Source: Aphelocoma coerulescens
Taxonomy: Eukaryota; Chordata; Aves; Passeriformes; Corvidae
Direction of reading: 5' to 3'
Assembly (NCBI RefSeq): GCF_041296385.1
Contig: NC_091017.1
Span: 51,148,214-51,212,213 of the forward strand
Length of the DNA stretch: 64,000 nucleotides
Positions within the stretch are counted from its first letter, which is position 1. Every line of letters starts with the position of its first letter. This document shows positions 24,510 to 35,290 of this stretch, one piece after another. The position numbers were made by a program, and so were the translations under genes. The notes below the pieces were generated by a model. That model searched no databases, had not been told where the DNA came from, and worked only from the letters and a program-made list of their open reading frames with translations.

Positions 24510-27500
24510 TTGAAGTCCCTACACTTCAGACAAGAAGAGTATCGGCTGTTCTCTGTTTTGGGAGATTGCTGTCTCCAGTTAACTTGAAAGTACTTCTCAG
24601 GAGCAAATAAAACAGAGCTTTTCACATCCACAGTGAAGTAGCTCTGAACATTTCTTGTGGTTAGAAAACACGGATTGGAAATAGAAATATCTGTTTAAAC
24701 ATAAGCAAATAAACTACTATGTCAGCTGCTGTTACACAGCTAAACTGTCATCCCATGTCCTTTTCATCTTCCTTAATTTTTTGGTTTGTTTGATATGCAA
24801 ATTTCAAGAGAGCAGAAGTGTTGATATATCTACAGCTTAGATTTCTCACAAGACTTTCTGTATTACTGTATCAGACTCTCAGACTCCTGGCATTAACACT
24901 AATATTAATCATGTTTTTCCCCTTTCCCCACAGCAGCTACCACAACAGAGAATTAACTACAGCTGCAGATGAAGAGCAAAGGCCCTGCCTGGTGGGTCTC
25001 ATGAGGTGCCATCTCTGCAGACGTGGGTAACTTTCCACAGGGTCCCCAACACGCTGACCTGCCATCCTGCACTGCGGATACCTGTGTCTGTGCAGGCAAC
25101 ACGCTGAACAGAGCCTCACCAGAGCAGGGGCAAGGAGTTTGAATACTAGTAATTTATCATTAAAAATAAGGCAAAACAAAATGACACCAAGTCCCACCTT
25201 TAAATGACATGGGCAATTGCTTATTTTTAAAATTCTCGGCCTTGGTCAGTTCTCTGCTGTTTGCAGACACTACTGCATAAAGGCCAACCCTTGCTCCTGC
25301 TTAGGAGTAGATGTTGACACCATTTTCATTTTCTCTGGGTGAAGGGTCAGAGCATCTTTTCTCAGATCCTAGTTTACTAAGTCCAACTACTTCCTTTTGA
25401 ACCATGACACATTTAGAAGCTCTGGCTAAATATAATTTTAAAAGACAGTTAATCTATCACATTGAAATATAAGTAAAAAATGTGGTTCTCGAAACAGTCC
25501 ATGGAAAATACATGATCCTGCACAGCTCTTTCTATCTGCCTTCACACAGTCATTATATCCAGTGGAGACAGATCCAAAGGAGAGGACTTAGAAAGGCCAC
25601 AGCCCTAGAAACACTCATACATGGCAGTATCTGTCGTTCTACTCATTGCTTCCCACTCCCTCCAAGAGCCTTAGGTTCCTGCAAGTGCAAGAAGCAGCTC
25701 ATCTGGCTGCTGAATAGCAGAAGAGCAAAAGGGCATTAGATCTTCCAGCCTGTTTCTTTCCACTTTAGGCACAGACCCAGTCCATGTGTTCTTTTCTTTC
25801 TATAGGGTCAGTGGCAAACAGCTGCAGGTTCTCCCTGGCCACAGTTGCAAGCACTCAAAACCTGCTGTAAGATTTATATGGACAAGTAGTAGCATCTAAA
25901 CTTAGTTCTAACACTACTTCTTCATAATTCTTTCCCTCTATAAATCAAGAAGCTCTGGAGTTTGTTACTTGAATGAAAATATTAAAGCCAAAAAGCATAG
26001 TAAAATTTCATACAACAAATCAATCTTTCCTTCAAGGAAAGACATCTAGTCTCTAATCTCATCACTTTTGCAGCCAGATCTAAGAGGATATCATGGATAC
26101 AGGTAGAATTCTTCAGTGTAGCAGAGCTGGACCACATTCTAGGCAGTACCAACTCACACATCAGCGCTTGCTGCCCAGCCTCTCTTTCACTGAACCTCTG
26201 TGCCATGTTTCCCAAGTCAGCTGTGGCACAGACCACAGCCTGCCTAAAGAAATCTCTCATGCCAGCTGACATATAGAGACAGCCCCTCCTCTAATTCTGG
26301 AAGTCCATAGTACATTTCACAAGAATGAAATCAAACATTAAGAATAAGAAAGACATCAAAATCCTGTCTCCCCATATGAGGATGAGGCCCACAGAATTAC
26401 ATTCCTAAATAAGAGATGCAGATAGATGTTGCTGCTCAGAGACATCAGTGCTTTGGGGAGAATCGTAACACACAAAAGAGGCTCAGTGTTCAACACAGAG
26501 GATACAACACTGTTTAAAACAAGTACCCCAAGAAGCAGGAAAGGAACCTGTCACCAAGACAGATGCATTTATAAGATGCATTTAGAAAATACCTCTAAGG
26601 AGACAGATTTATGTAGATTGGAAGTATCCAGTTTGAATCAAAAGTGTCAGATCTGAACAAAAGCCCAACACAAGACTTGAAGTGACACTTTTTCACTGAT
26701 CTATGCATTGTTTTATATTTTTTGCAACTGAAGCAAATTGCTAAGCCTCCACCAGAGCAGAACTGGATGAAACTCTAAGGCATTCTAAGACATAATAACA
26801 AGGATCAAAGCATCACATTTAGAGATGAAATGATTGTCACTTGTCTAAAATCATCTATGGATGTAGCCTTGTGAGCAAGTGAATGCAGGCCAGGAAAGCA
26901 AAACAGAAAGAGGGAATGTTTAGGATTCATTTAGTTGCTGGCCATGATTGGTTTATGATGCCTTTTATATAATCCCACAAATTGTAAGGGCAGACCTACA
27001 GGAAAGCATAATCTTTATTTGTCTATTTCTGTTTAAGAAAAAGACACCTATATTTCATATCTATTTAAGTACCCAGTTAATTACTGCTATATAATATTCC
27101 TAGCCAAATACACCCTCATTTAGATGAGATTTTTGTTGTTGTTCATAATGTTCCTTTTAAGCAGCAGTCATTTCCATTAGGTCTCAGCCTGAACAGCTTC
27201 TCTGGAAGATAGCCCAATTAAGCAGATTTTCTTATTAAGCATGCCCCAGTTAAGTGATGTACATCACTATCAGCTCAGTTCCTTTATGATTTTTACATAC
27301 TGAGCAGAACACAGGGCACATTTTACATTGTTTTCAACCTAGTCTGTCCTTGCACAAAGAAAGTACACTTAGGTTCATTTTAACAAAACAACATCAAAGG
27401 TATGAAATCTAACATAAATAGGAAGACTTCTACATATTCCTGTGTTTTTTGATGAAACTACCCAATTTTGCTTTTAAGAATTTTACTGAAGCAACTCTCT

Positions 27501-28061
27501 GAAGAGAAACTGACTTCTGGCACCCCAGCACTCTCAGCAGCCCATCTCTATCGAGGTGGGAAGGGGCTCTCTTTCCCTGGGCATCTGGAAATCACCTTTA
27601 TAACTCACTCTGTGCTCCAGCACTACATAAAACTTTTTAATGTTTAAATTTAATTAAGTTTAATTGCATTAAATTAATTACTTTTCTTTTTTTTCCTGTG
27701 GGAAAGAGCAATTCAATGACGGCCTCACAGTCATTTCCTAAGGTTATATTTGTGGGTCTTGGCAAGGAATCTAAAACAAGTGTTGGACATGTATCTTGTT
27801 TTCACAAGAAAATTATAGTTAAAATCAACAACCTTTGTACATTTTATTAGATTAGAATACCAGTCCTTCTGCAGCAATGAAATTAAAAATAAATGCTGAA
27901 AAGGTAATCTAATTAAAAGCTGTCACATGCTTTGAAGAGTGTTCAGGTGTGTGCTGAGCATTCCTCAATACTGACCTGAAGTCTTTGTGTGTTGTTTTAG
28001 TACCAAATGTGATTTTCTAAATCCACTGCAGTCAAACAACTGGGATCGTTTCACAATCCAC

Positions 28062-28081
28062 ATATATATATATATATATAT
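28062..28081. repeat. (AT)n microsatellite
   Basis: About ten uninterrupted AT dinucleotides following CCAC. Confidence 0.95.
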
Positions 28082-29930
28082 CTCTTTTTTCTTTTTTAAT
28101 GGGCATTGGAAATGCTAAATAAGTTACGCCATAAAACAATTTTCTGATTTGATTTTTCCATCAATTGCAAATAACATGGTATTAGGGAAGAAAACTTGAC
28201 TGTCACTATGAATTGTTGTTGTTTTCTGAGGCATGTAATAATTTCCAATTTAACATCATTATGTTGCTATATTAGTCCAGTTTTCTCATTTTATCATAAT
28301 AGTTCAAGTTCTAGTTCCAAACATTATTTTTGAGTTTGAGAAGATGCAGCCCTTGTGCCAAAAAGTTAAATGAATTACTTTTGTACCATCAGAGGTTGAA
28401 ACACAACCATCTGGTCCACCAAAATTGGTCCGAATTTTTCAGTATTCTTTAAATGGTACATGCTGAGAAAAAGCCTGCTCCAACTGCAGTAAGTGGCACA
28501 ACGCCCACTAATTTATATAAAGCCAGGATTTCTTCCAACGTGTCCTAGTGAGAACATTTTGCTTTTCTGGACTATGCACAGATTTTGTACTGGTTACAAC
28601 TATGTTAGTTGGGTGAGGTTTTTTTCCCTCTCCACAGAAACAATAAAATCAATTTGTGAAGAAACATTCAAGGTGGACAGAAACAAACATTGGCAAGCAG
28701 CAGGTTTTCTTGCTGGTGTTTGAATAGCAGGAGATGGAGGATTATTCCCCTGAAGGGACAGGGAAAGGAACACACATTTCTTGGGTTTTGTGAAGCCCAA
28801 AATATTGACAAAATACTGAGAAATATATTTTCCTGGTGTAATACAGTGTGTCATTGACTGTCAGCAATGTGTGGATTCCAGATCTCCTGAACTGGACAAC
28901 TGCTGTACCACACTTCTGGTAATAGACTCCTTTAAAACGTACACACAGAAACCCACGTCTCACCAAAAGATCACTGTTTATGAAAGAAAATTATATATTC
29001 TGGAGTAAGGCAGTGATATTTTCACAAGAAATACTCAGCTGAGGAGTAATGCATGCAGTTGTTTCAGGTAATTTAATTTTGGCTTTACTTTATTTGCAGA
29101 GAAAATGCTGCAGACTAGATAGCAAAAAGGTTAAGTGAGCCGCAGTTTCACGTGCAGTGGCACCATTTCCAGAGACTTTATCCCATGCTTCACAGCCATG
29201 GGACAAAGGCAGCCATGCTGGCACAAAAATTTTTTTGTGGAATCACAATAAATGGCCAAAACAGTAACCTGTGATTTCCATGTTCAGTTGTGGTTCATTA
29301 GCCAAATATGTAAACTATTTAAAGGTTATTTATTTCACTGCTTATACTAGAAATAAGGTAGCTGCTGCTTAGATGTATATAAGCAGGCACACACACACAT
29401 TTAGAAGTACATCTACCAAGTTGGATTGCTTTGTAAATAAGGTTACTCTGAATATTTTTAGATGCAAATCAATTCTATTTTCCACTCTACCAGTAGGATT
29501 AAATTTCTGACATTGATGAAATCCAAAGACACTAATTTTAACTTGGTGATTCGAGAATGATTCATAATGAAACCCTTCTTTTTCATAGCAGTGGGATGCC
29601 ACCTATTTTATTCTGTTTTGTTCTGGAGATAGACATTAGAGCGTTCCCCTGATGAGTGGTAATAACAGTCAGAATTTAGTAAGCCTACCAGCCTACTTCA
29701 GCCATGTTCTGGGGGCAGTGGAGAGGCTAAAACTTTTAGCCAGAGGATTCCATATCTATTGCAGAGGTGCAGTGCAAAAGAGTTTATTTATAAAAAGGTA
29801 CTTATTTGTGCTTTTTTGACATTGATAATTTGTAAAAAAACAGGCCTGGGAGTTTTTTGGAAAAGAGAAAAATAAATATCAGGTCTTCATGCTTTAAAGA
29901 ACTACTGAATTTTCCTCAAGGATTAAAAAG

Positions 29931-29946
29931 AAAAAAAAAAAAAAAA
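29931..29946. repeat. Poly-A run
   Basis: Sixteen A residues within an A-rich context. No retroposed gene body or target-site duplication was recognised beside it. Confidence 0.9.
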
Positions 29947-30460
29947 CAACAAATGAAAGCTGAGCCTTGAGGAGTAATCTGACCTTTCTTTACAATACTT
30001 TTTTTAAAAAAATAAATATTTCTATTCCCTGTTCAGGTCAAAAATTCCAAAGATGTATATACCACAGTGTCATGAGTCTGTGGGCATTGGTGAAGCATCT
30101 CATAATGAATATGCCTACTGTTGCCTAGCAAGTACATATGTGGAACATCTGTATGTCATCAACAAACACATTAATTTTATTAGTTTTCTGTTATCACATT
30201 TTATATATTTGAATTCAGGGCTTTTATGCACTAGGATTAAACATTTATTGCAATTCTTACTTTATTTCTAAAGATTAAAACCAAGTGAATTATCCTCAAC
30301 AAGACAGAAAGTATGACTAAAGCTGTTTTCCTCGAGGGAAAAAGTTGAAACAGTTAAACAGAGATACTTCCGTGAACTTTTTTTTAATTAAAATAGCCAA
30401 CAGTTATTTTTCCTAGTTTTACATTTGAACAGCATCATATTTCTCTGCAGACAGTTGTCA

Positions 30461-30530
30461 TACAGAATCAGAGAATATGCTGAGTTGGAAGGGATTGTCA
30501 AGTCCAGCTCCTGGCCCTGTTCACATAGCT
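30461..30530 (-). mobile_element. CR1 LINE 3'-end scrap, minus strand
   Basis: The plus strand reads ACAGAATCAGAGAATATGCT, GAGTTGGAAGGGATTG, TCAAGTCCAGCTCCTGGCCC, which is the inverted 3' terminus of a CR1 element. Only about 70 bases remain. Confidence 0.8.
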
Positions 30531-31454
30531 TAGCTGATGTTTATGATACTAGAAAATTCAGCCTGTAACCAGTCATGAAAACTAATGTTTCCAGTCCCCC
30601 CTCAATAATTACATCATATAAATAAAATTTATATTAATTTATAACCTATATAAATGTGTGTATATATATATATATAAAATCATGTATATATATACACCAC
30701 ATTCCTTTCTTAGGATCTGGAGTTCTACAAATGAAGGCATACTGTATTAGACCAGTTTCCTATGCTTAATCTAGATATACAAGAATATCTTCTCATGTAA
30801 AATATATGGCAGTCCTGAATAATTTAAAAAGGCTCAAATGCTTCACTCTCTTTGATATCTAAATATTGCCTGTCAGAGGAAAATACAAAGAATAACTCTC
30901 CAGTCTTTGAAATTAAAAAAATATCTTTAGTGGAACCTGAATTTTATTTAGACCATGTACAAGCAATTTGAGGGAGAGAGGAGAGGGGGAGCTGCTCAGG
31001 CATGTTATGATTATTCCCAGAACAACATTATGCTCCCAGAATCTTAAAGTAAAAGAGACCTTTAGTATTGGTCCAGTCATGTTGATACAAAGATACTGAT
31101 AACTCTACCCTGAAATGACAGCGTAGCAGGAAAATTAAGACATATTTAAATTAGTGTTTTGCTTTTAACAGTATTAGACACTATCCCGTCCACTCATGTT
31201 TTTCACTGAAATCTCAATTTCTAGGTTTTCTTCCATCTATTGCCACAATTTTTCATAACTGAATATCATTAGTATGTTAACTGTTAATCATTTGGGCTTG
31301 TATTACACTTGTAAAAGTAATTTGTGAAATAATTTACCTCTAACAAAGTCAATAACCCATCATCCTCCCACCCAAAAAATCTTCAGACCCTAAAGAGACA
31401 AGAGTGATTTTAAAAGAAGGAATTCAAGCAATTTTGAAATGCTGTTACCTTCAA
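30531..31454. other. AT-rich non-coding stretch
   Basis: Non-coding, with an interrupted AT microsatellite at 30658-30698 and little else. It separates two minus-strand CR1 pieces. Confidence 0.55.
30658..30698. repeat. Interrupted (AT)n microsatellite
   Basis: TGTGTATATATATATATATA, then a short interruption, then CATGTATATATATACACC. Confidence 0.9.
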
Positions 31455-31671
31455 ACCCATTTTCCTCTTGGGCAACGACACCTTCCACAAGACCATGTTG
31501 CTCAAAGCCTCGTCCAACCTGGCCTTGAACAGGGATGAGACATCCACAAGTTCTCTGGCAGCCTGTTCCACTGCCTCACCACACTCACAGTAAAGAATTT
31601 CTCCCTCATACCCAATCTAAATCTACTCTCACTTCAAAGCCATTCCCCCTTGTTCTAACACCACATGCAGA
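31455..31671 (-). mobile_element. CR1 LINE fragment, minus strand
   Basis: Inverted CR1 blocks are clear: GACACCTTCCACAAGACCAT, CCTCGTCCAACCTGGCCTTG, GGGATGAGACATCCACAAG, GCAGCCTGTTCCACTGCCTC, and CCATTCCCCCTTGTTCTAAC. The terminal tail sequence is missing, so both ends are truncated or diverged. Confidence 0.9.
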
Positions 31672-33749
31672 ATCATCACTACAAAAAGAACGATTTATAT
31701 TATTTTTCTATTAAGGATTTTTGTTAAATAATTCACTGTTTTTATCCCTGTCTCACCCTTCATAGGCTGATATATACCATTCAGAAATATTAGATAGGCT
31801 AGAATAATCACGAATAAATGGCTGTTAAGTGAAACATTTAATTACATCTTAAAAAGGCAAAAGAAAAAATGTTGTCACTGGCTTTAAAAAAAAAAAAGCC
31901 AAATTTATTCCCAGAAGTTCTGACAGAGTACTGTGAATTATGAGCAGTTTGTTTTGAAACAGAAACTCTTAGAAGAGTGAGAATCTGACATCGAAGGAAC
32001 ATTGACGTTCAACTTAAGGATGAGAAACTGGGCAAGCGTTGTGACAAGGCAAGGTTCAGACAACCTTCAGAACAAACTTCATTGTAATCTGCATAAGCCT
32101 TTGCATCACTGAATCATCCCATTTCTTGTAGGAAAAAGGCAACAAACTCCTTCGTACACATCTGTTGACAGTCAATGGAGACATCTTAAGGAAACACACA
32201 GAAAAGTACAGAAAGGGAAAATGACACATGCCCCATAGGTCTGAATCTTCCTGCAGCACATTCTAGTGTTCTCTATATCCATTACACTTTTAGGACTGCA
32301 GGGTACCCAAAAACCGGAACTATGTTTCTGGTTCATTACTCCTACCAGGGCACTTGGTGCAATGCAAGTTCAGAACAGTACCCTGCATCAACAGCATCTG
32401 CACCTAATGGTAACTCAACAGCAAAGGGACACAACACATCTTTTCTGTTCAGGCACTCACAGACCTGTTCCAAAAGCAGTTCCAGAACTATGAGAAAAAT
32501 CCCATGTACAAGCAGAAGCGAAGGCCACTTCTAAGTATTTTCAGATTAAATATTTTTAAGCATTTCAGCTTAAAACACGCATTCCCAAACACACATAGCC
32601 TGGACTGCCACCCCACTTAAATCCTGTCTCTGAGGGGCAGTCCTAAACTCCCTGCTAGTCTCACAAGCTCCCATCCCACCTCCCTCCTGGCAGACAGCTG
32701 CTGGGGTGCAGGCAGTCAGCTGGGTCATATCACAGGGGTGCTCCTATGCTTCCAGCTCCGCAAGCACTGATTCCATCAACCTCAAGGCAAAAAAAAGTCA
32801 GTGTTTCCCAAGAACAGGCTCTTGTGTCAACTGCTGGGATAACTATCCAAGGGGAGCCATAAGAGGCGGTATCTCCTAAGCTAGTCTGCTCCAGATGGGT
32901 TGGCTCTCAACACATTCCCACAGGCTTTTGGAAAATTGTCCTTTCTCACAGAAGAAAACATGAGTGTGCTAGTTCTTAAAAACGTGACAGGATGCTGCCC
33001 CACCTAGTGGGAGCACCACTGTGTTCCCCTCTGTGTGCCAGGCAGACCAGGAGAACTTTGTATAAAGACACATCGTGCATTTCTAATGGTTTGTAAAATT
33101 GTTAAAAATATCCTGAGAAACAAATGTGGGAAAGATTTAACAAGTGGTTTACATTAAAACATACTGAGATACTAAAAGCTTAGAGAAACCTTTAATGGAG
33201 GAGAAAGTATTAAATAAAAGCTCCCTACATCTTAAACGTTTTCATATGTAAATACTAACTCATTGTCTATTAAATTATGTTAAACAAATGTAATTGGAGA
33301 AGGAAAACCTGCAGCATAAAAAGATAAACCTTCCATCTTTAATGCAGTAATTACTTCATATTTATTGGCTAGAAACCAGATGCATTCTCATGTTTGCTAC
33401 AAATTACAGGTAAAAGTATCTTTTTTAGCTATTTGAGTTGGTACCATTTGCTTGTTCCAAGCTTTCATAAATTTTATTATTGCTGCTGAAAATACAACAC
33501 CAAAACTTTCTCAGTTCTATGCAAGTAATAGAGAATTGACTCCAGTCTTTCATTTTCACCTCCCTGTTGTATCTAATGCCAAATCTATTATCTGCATGGC
33601 TGCCTTCTCAGAGAGGGTAAACAGGGTATTTTTTTTCCCCACATTTAATCTGACTTTTTCTTTCCAAAAAACAGAAAACATCCACATTTTGTGTCTCAAA
33701 GAAAAAATAAATGTCTTTTTCTAAGTCAAAATTTTACTAAACATTTTAC
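31672..33749. other. Non-coding stretch with a CTCF-like site
   Basis: No supported gene. Frames at 32266-32534 are open in two registers but show no domain. A CTCF-like core lies at 32996-33010. No transposable element was recognised. Confidence 0.5.
32996..33010 (-). promoter_or_regulatory. CTCF-like motif, minus strand
   Basis: The minus strand reads CCACTAGGTGGGGCA. Against the commonly used CTCF core CCASYAGRKGGCRSY it differs at the C of GGC and at the last base. CTCF is the zinc-finger protein that anchors chromatin loops. A second copy of CCACTAGGTGG lies at 61993 in the opposite direction. Confidence 0.35.
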
Positions 33750-33816
33750 CTGGCACAGCAGAGCAGGTACCTCATTGTCTTCAAGTGCTAATGTCCTAGT
33801 ACACTTCGCACAGAGC
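33750..33816 (-). other. Candidate internal exon, minus strand, 67 bases
   Basis: On the minus strand a pyrimidine-rich TTTCTGTTTAG acceptor precedes 67 bases ending in TGTGCCAG, followed by the donor GTAAAATG. Only one frame is open: one base completing a codon, then 22 codons reading LCAKCTRTLALEDNEVPALL plus CQ. A CxxC pair is present, but I recognise no protein family. A 67-base open stretch is easily found by chance; the support is only the two splice sites and the protein-like composition. Its phase fits directly behind the candidate exon at 39053-39258 (two bases left over there, one base here). Confidence 0.2.
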
Positions 33817-34324
33817 CTAAACAGAAATCGATTCCATGCCCAGGTGTGTCTTTTTTGGCACTTAAAATTTAACTGCTGTATTCTTCAAAACCTACACTGG
33901 CTTTTATTTATAGAGTCAGTCTTACGAACACCCTAAAAACTAGTACATTTTGGAACTTGGCAAAACAAGTCCTTCATGGACTTCTGTCTTACCCTCACAG
34001 AATGACAGTATGGAAGATAGACAGGGACACCCTCCCCTAAGATGCTAAAAGGTAAAACGGGTCTTGAGTGCAATCCTCCAACATAAGAAGTTTTCCCCAA
34101 GTGGAAGAGAATCCAGCCTTTTGACTCCAGCCTTTCAGCTCTAAAAGTCCCCCAATCAAAAAGCTACATTAAAGAATACTAAGCTTACTAAAGTTTACCT
34201 GAACAGCCAAATGCAATTTAATTACATAACTCCCAGGACTGCCTGACAGCTTAACTAAAGCAATATAATTAATAGCAACAACTTTTAGAATAAGACGCTT
34301 TGAAAGTTCAAGCATTTCCTATCC
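33817..34324. other. Non-coding stretch
   Basis: AT-rich DNA before the LTR. Nothing recognised. The left end of the LTR is not sharp and could begin somewhat earlier. Confidence 0.5.
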
Positions 34325-34836
34325 AGACTAACAGAAGTAGCACTTCTCAAGAGGAGATTGTTCTCTGCCGAGTGTTTTGGTCAGCTCAGTGCCTATCTAT
34401 TCCCAGCAATGACTTCTCCAGCAAACGGCTGGCACGGCATGTGTGATCCGTGGGTGGGATCTCTCCTGGACTCCCCAGCCATGGCGGTACACAGCTGACC
34501 TGAACTGACTCAGGGACATTCCATACCAAATGACATCTGCTCAGGTGTAAAAACTAAGGGGTTGGAGGCATTTGTTATTCACAAAAAAGTCTGTATTTTG
34601 GAGCAACCACTGCACATACTGAAGCCCTGCTTCCTTGGGAAGTAGCTGAACGTCTCCTGTCAATGGGAAGTAAGGAATAAATCTCTTCCTTTGCTTCCAC
34701 ACATGGCTTTTGCTTTATTAAACTGCCCATGAGATTTTTTCCATCTGACTTTCTCCTTTCTTTTGTTCTGCTGAGGAGGGGACTGATAGAGCCATTTGGT
34801 GAGCACATGACATCCAGCCAAGGTCAACATACCACA
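34325..34836 (+). mobile_element. Endogenous retrovirus LTR, plus strand
   Basis: The block order is that of a widespread avian LTR family: CCCAGCAATGACTTCTCCAG, GTGATCCGTGGGTGGGATCT, GCTGACCTGAACTGACTCAG, GGGACATTCCATACCAAATG, GAAGCCCTGCTTCCTTGGGA, a variant polyadenylation signal ATTAAA at 34717-34722 after GGCTTTTGCTT, then GAGGAGGGGACTGATAGAG and the final CATACCACA ending in CA at 34836. Eight bases later comes a primer-binding site, so this is a 5' LTR in plus orientation. The frames on the minus strand here (34575-34969) are shadows. The LTR start is not sharply visible. Confidence 0.8.
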
Positions 34837-34844
34837 GTCCTTTT

Positions 34845-34862
34845 TGGCACCTGGTGTGGGGC
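34845..34862 (+). other. Decayed retroviral primer-binding site, tRNA-Lys type
   Basis: TGGCACCTGGTGTGGGGC lies eight bases after the LTR end. It agrees at 13 of 18 positions with the tRNA-Lys(CUU)-type site used by many beta-like retroviruses. All five differences are transitions, the pattern expected of an old neutrally decaying copy. This points to an ERVK-like (class II) element. Confidence 0.55.
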
Positions 34863-35040
34863 ATGAGGAATTTGAGATAAGGAGTGTGTCGAGTCCTATT
34901 CCTGAAGACAAAGGAGTGGCAGAGGCAACAAGTGATGAGCTGACCTGAGCCCCCATTCCGTGTCCCCATGTGCCTCTGGAGGGAAAGAGGCAGAAAATTC
35001 AGAAGAGGGAAATTAAGCCCCAGAAGAATGGAGGGGTGAG
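34863..35040 (+). mobile_element. Probable retroviral leader remnant
   Basis: A purine-rich stretch directly after the primer-binding site (GAGGGAAATTAAGCCCCAGA, GAATGGAGGGGTGAGGGGAA). By position it should be untranslated leader of the same element. No gag frame is recognisable, and the next LTR tail begins within about 180 bases. Confidence 0.4.
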
Positions 35041-35290
35041 GGGAAGGTGTTTTAACATTTAGTTTTTATTTTCTCACTATCCTACTAAGATTTGATTGGA
35101 AATAAATTAAATTAATTTTCACAAAGTCGAGGTCTGTTTTGCCAATGACAGTCATTGGTGAGTGATCTCTCCCTGCCCTTATCTTGACCCACAAGCCTTT
35201 TGTTATATTTTCTCTCCCTTGTCCATATGAGGAGGGGAGTGATAGAATGGCTTTGGTGGGCACCAAGTGTCCAGTGTCCAGCCAGGATCA
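35041..35290 (+). mobile_element. Second LTR tail, plus strand
   Basis: A second LTR 3' portion of a related family: TTTGATTGGAAATAAATTAA with AATAAA at 35102-35107, GGTGAGTGATCTCTCCCTGC, CCTTATCTTGACCCACAAGC, TTTTGTTATATTTTCTCTCC, then GAGGAGGGGAGTGATAGAAT, GGCTTTGGTGGGCACC and GTCCAGCCAGGATCAAC. The closing block parallels that of the LTR ending at 34836. A nine-base unit (GTGTCCAGT/GTGTCCAGC) is doubled near its end. No primer-binding site is evident after it. Confidence 0.75.

Larger units (their letters stand above)
17285..30460. other. Long non-coding AT-rich stretch
   Basis: Thirteen kilobases without a supported gene or large repeat. Items seen: AGAATTGTCC twice in tandem at 17301-17320; a 36-bp inverted repeat at 18361-18396; a GTTT run at 18587-18615; a palindromic TGACGTCA at 24502-24509; an AT microsatellite at 28062-28081; and a poly-A run at 29931-29946. 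The longest frame (129 codons, minus, 19477-19866) ends over a donor-like GTAAGG, but its protein shows no family features. The whole could be intron of the gene starting at the CpG island. Confidence 0.5.
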
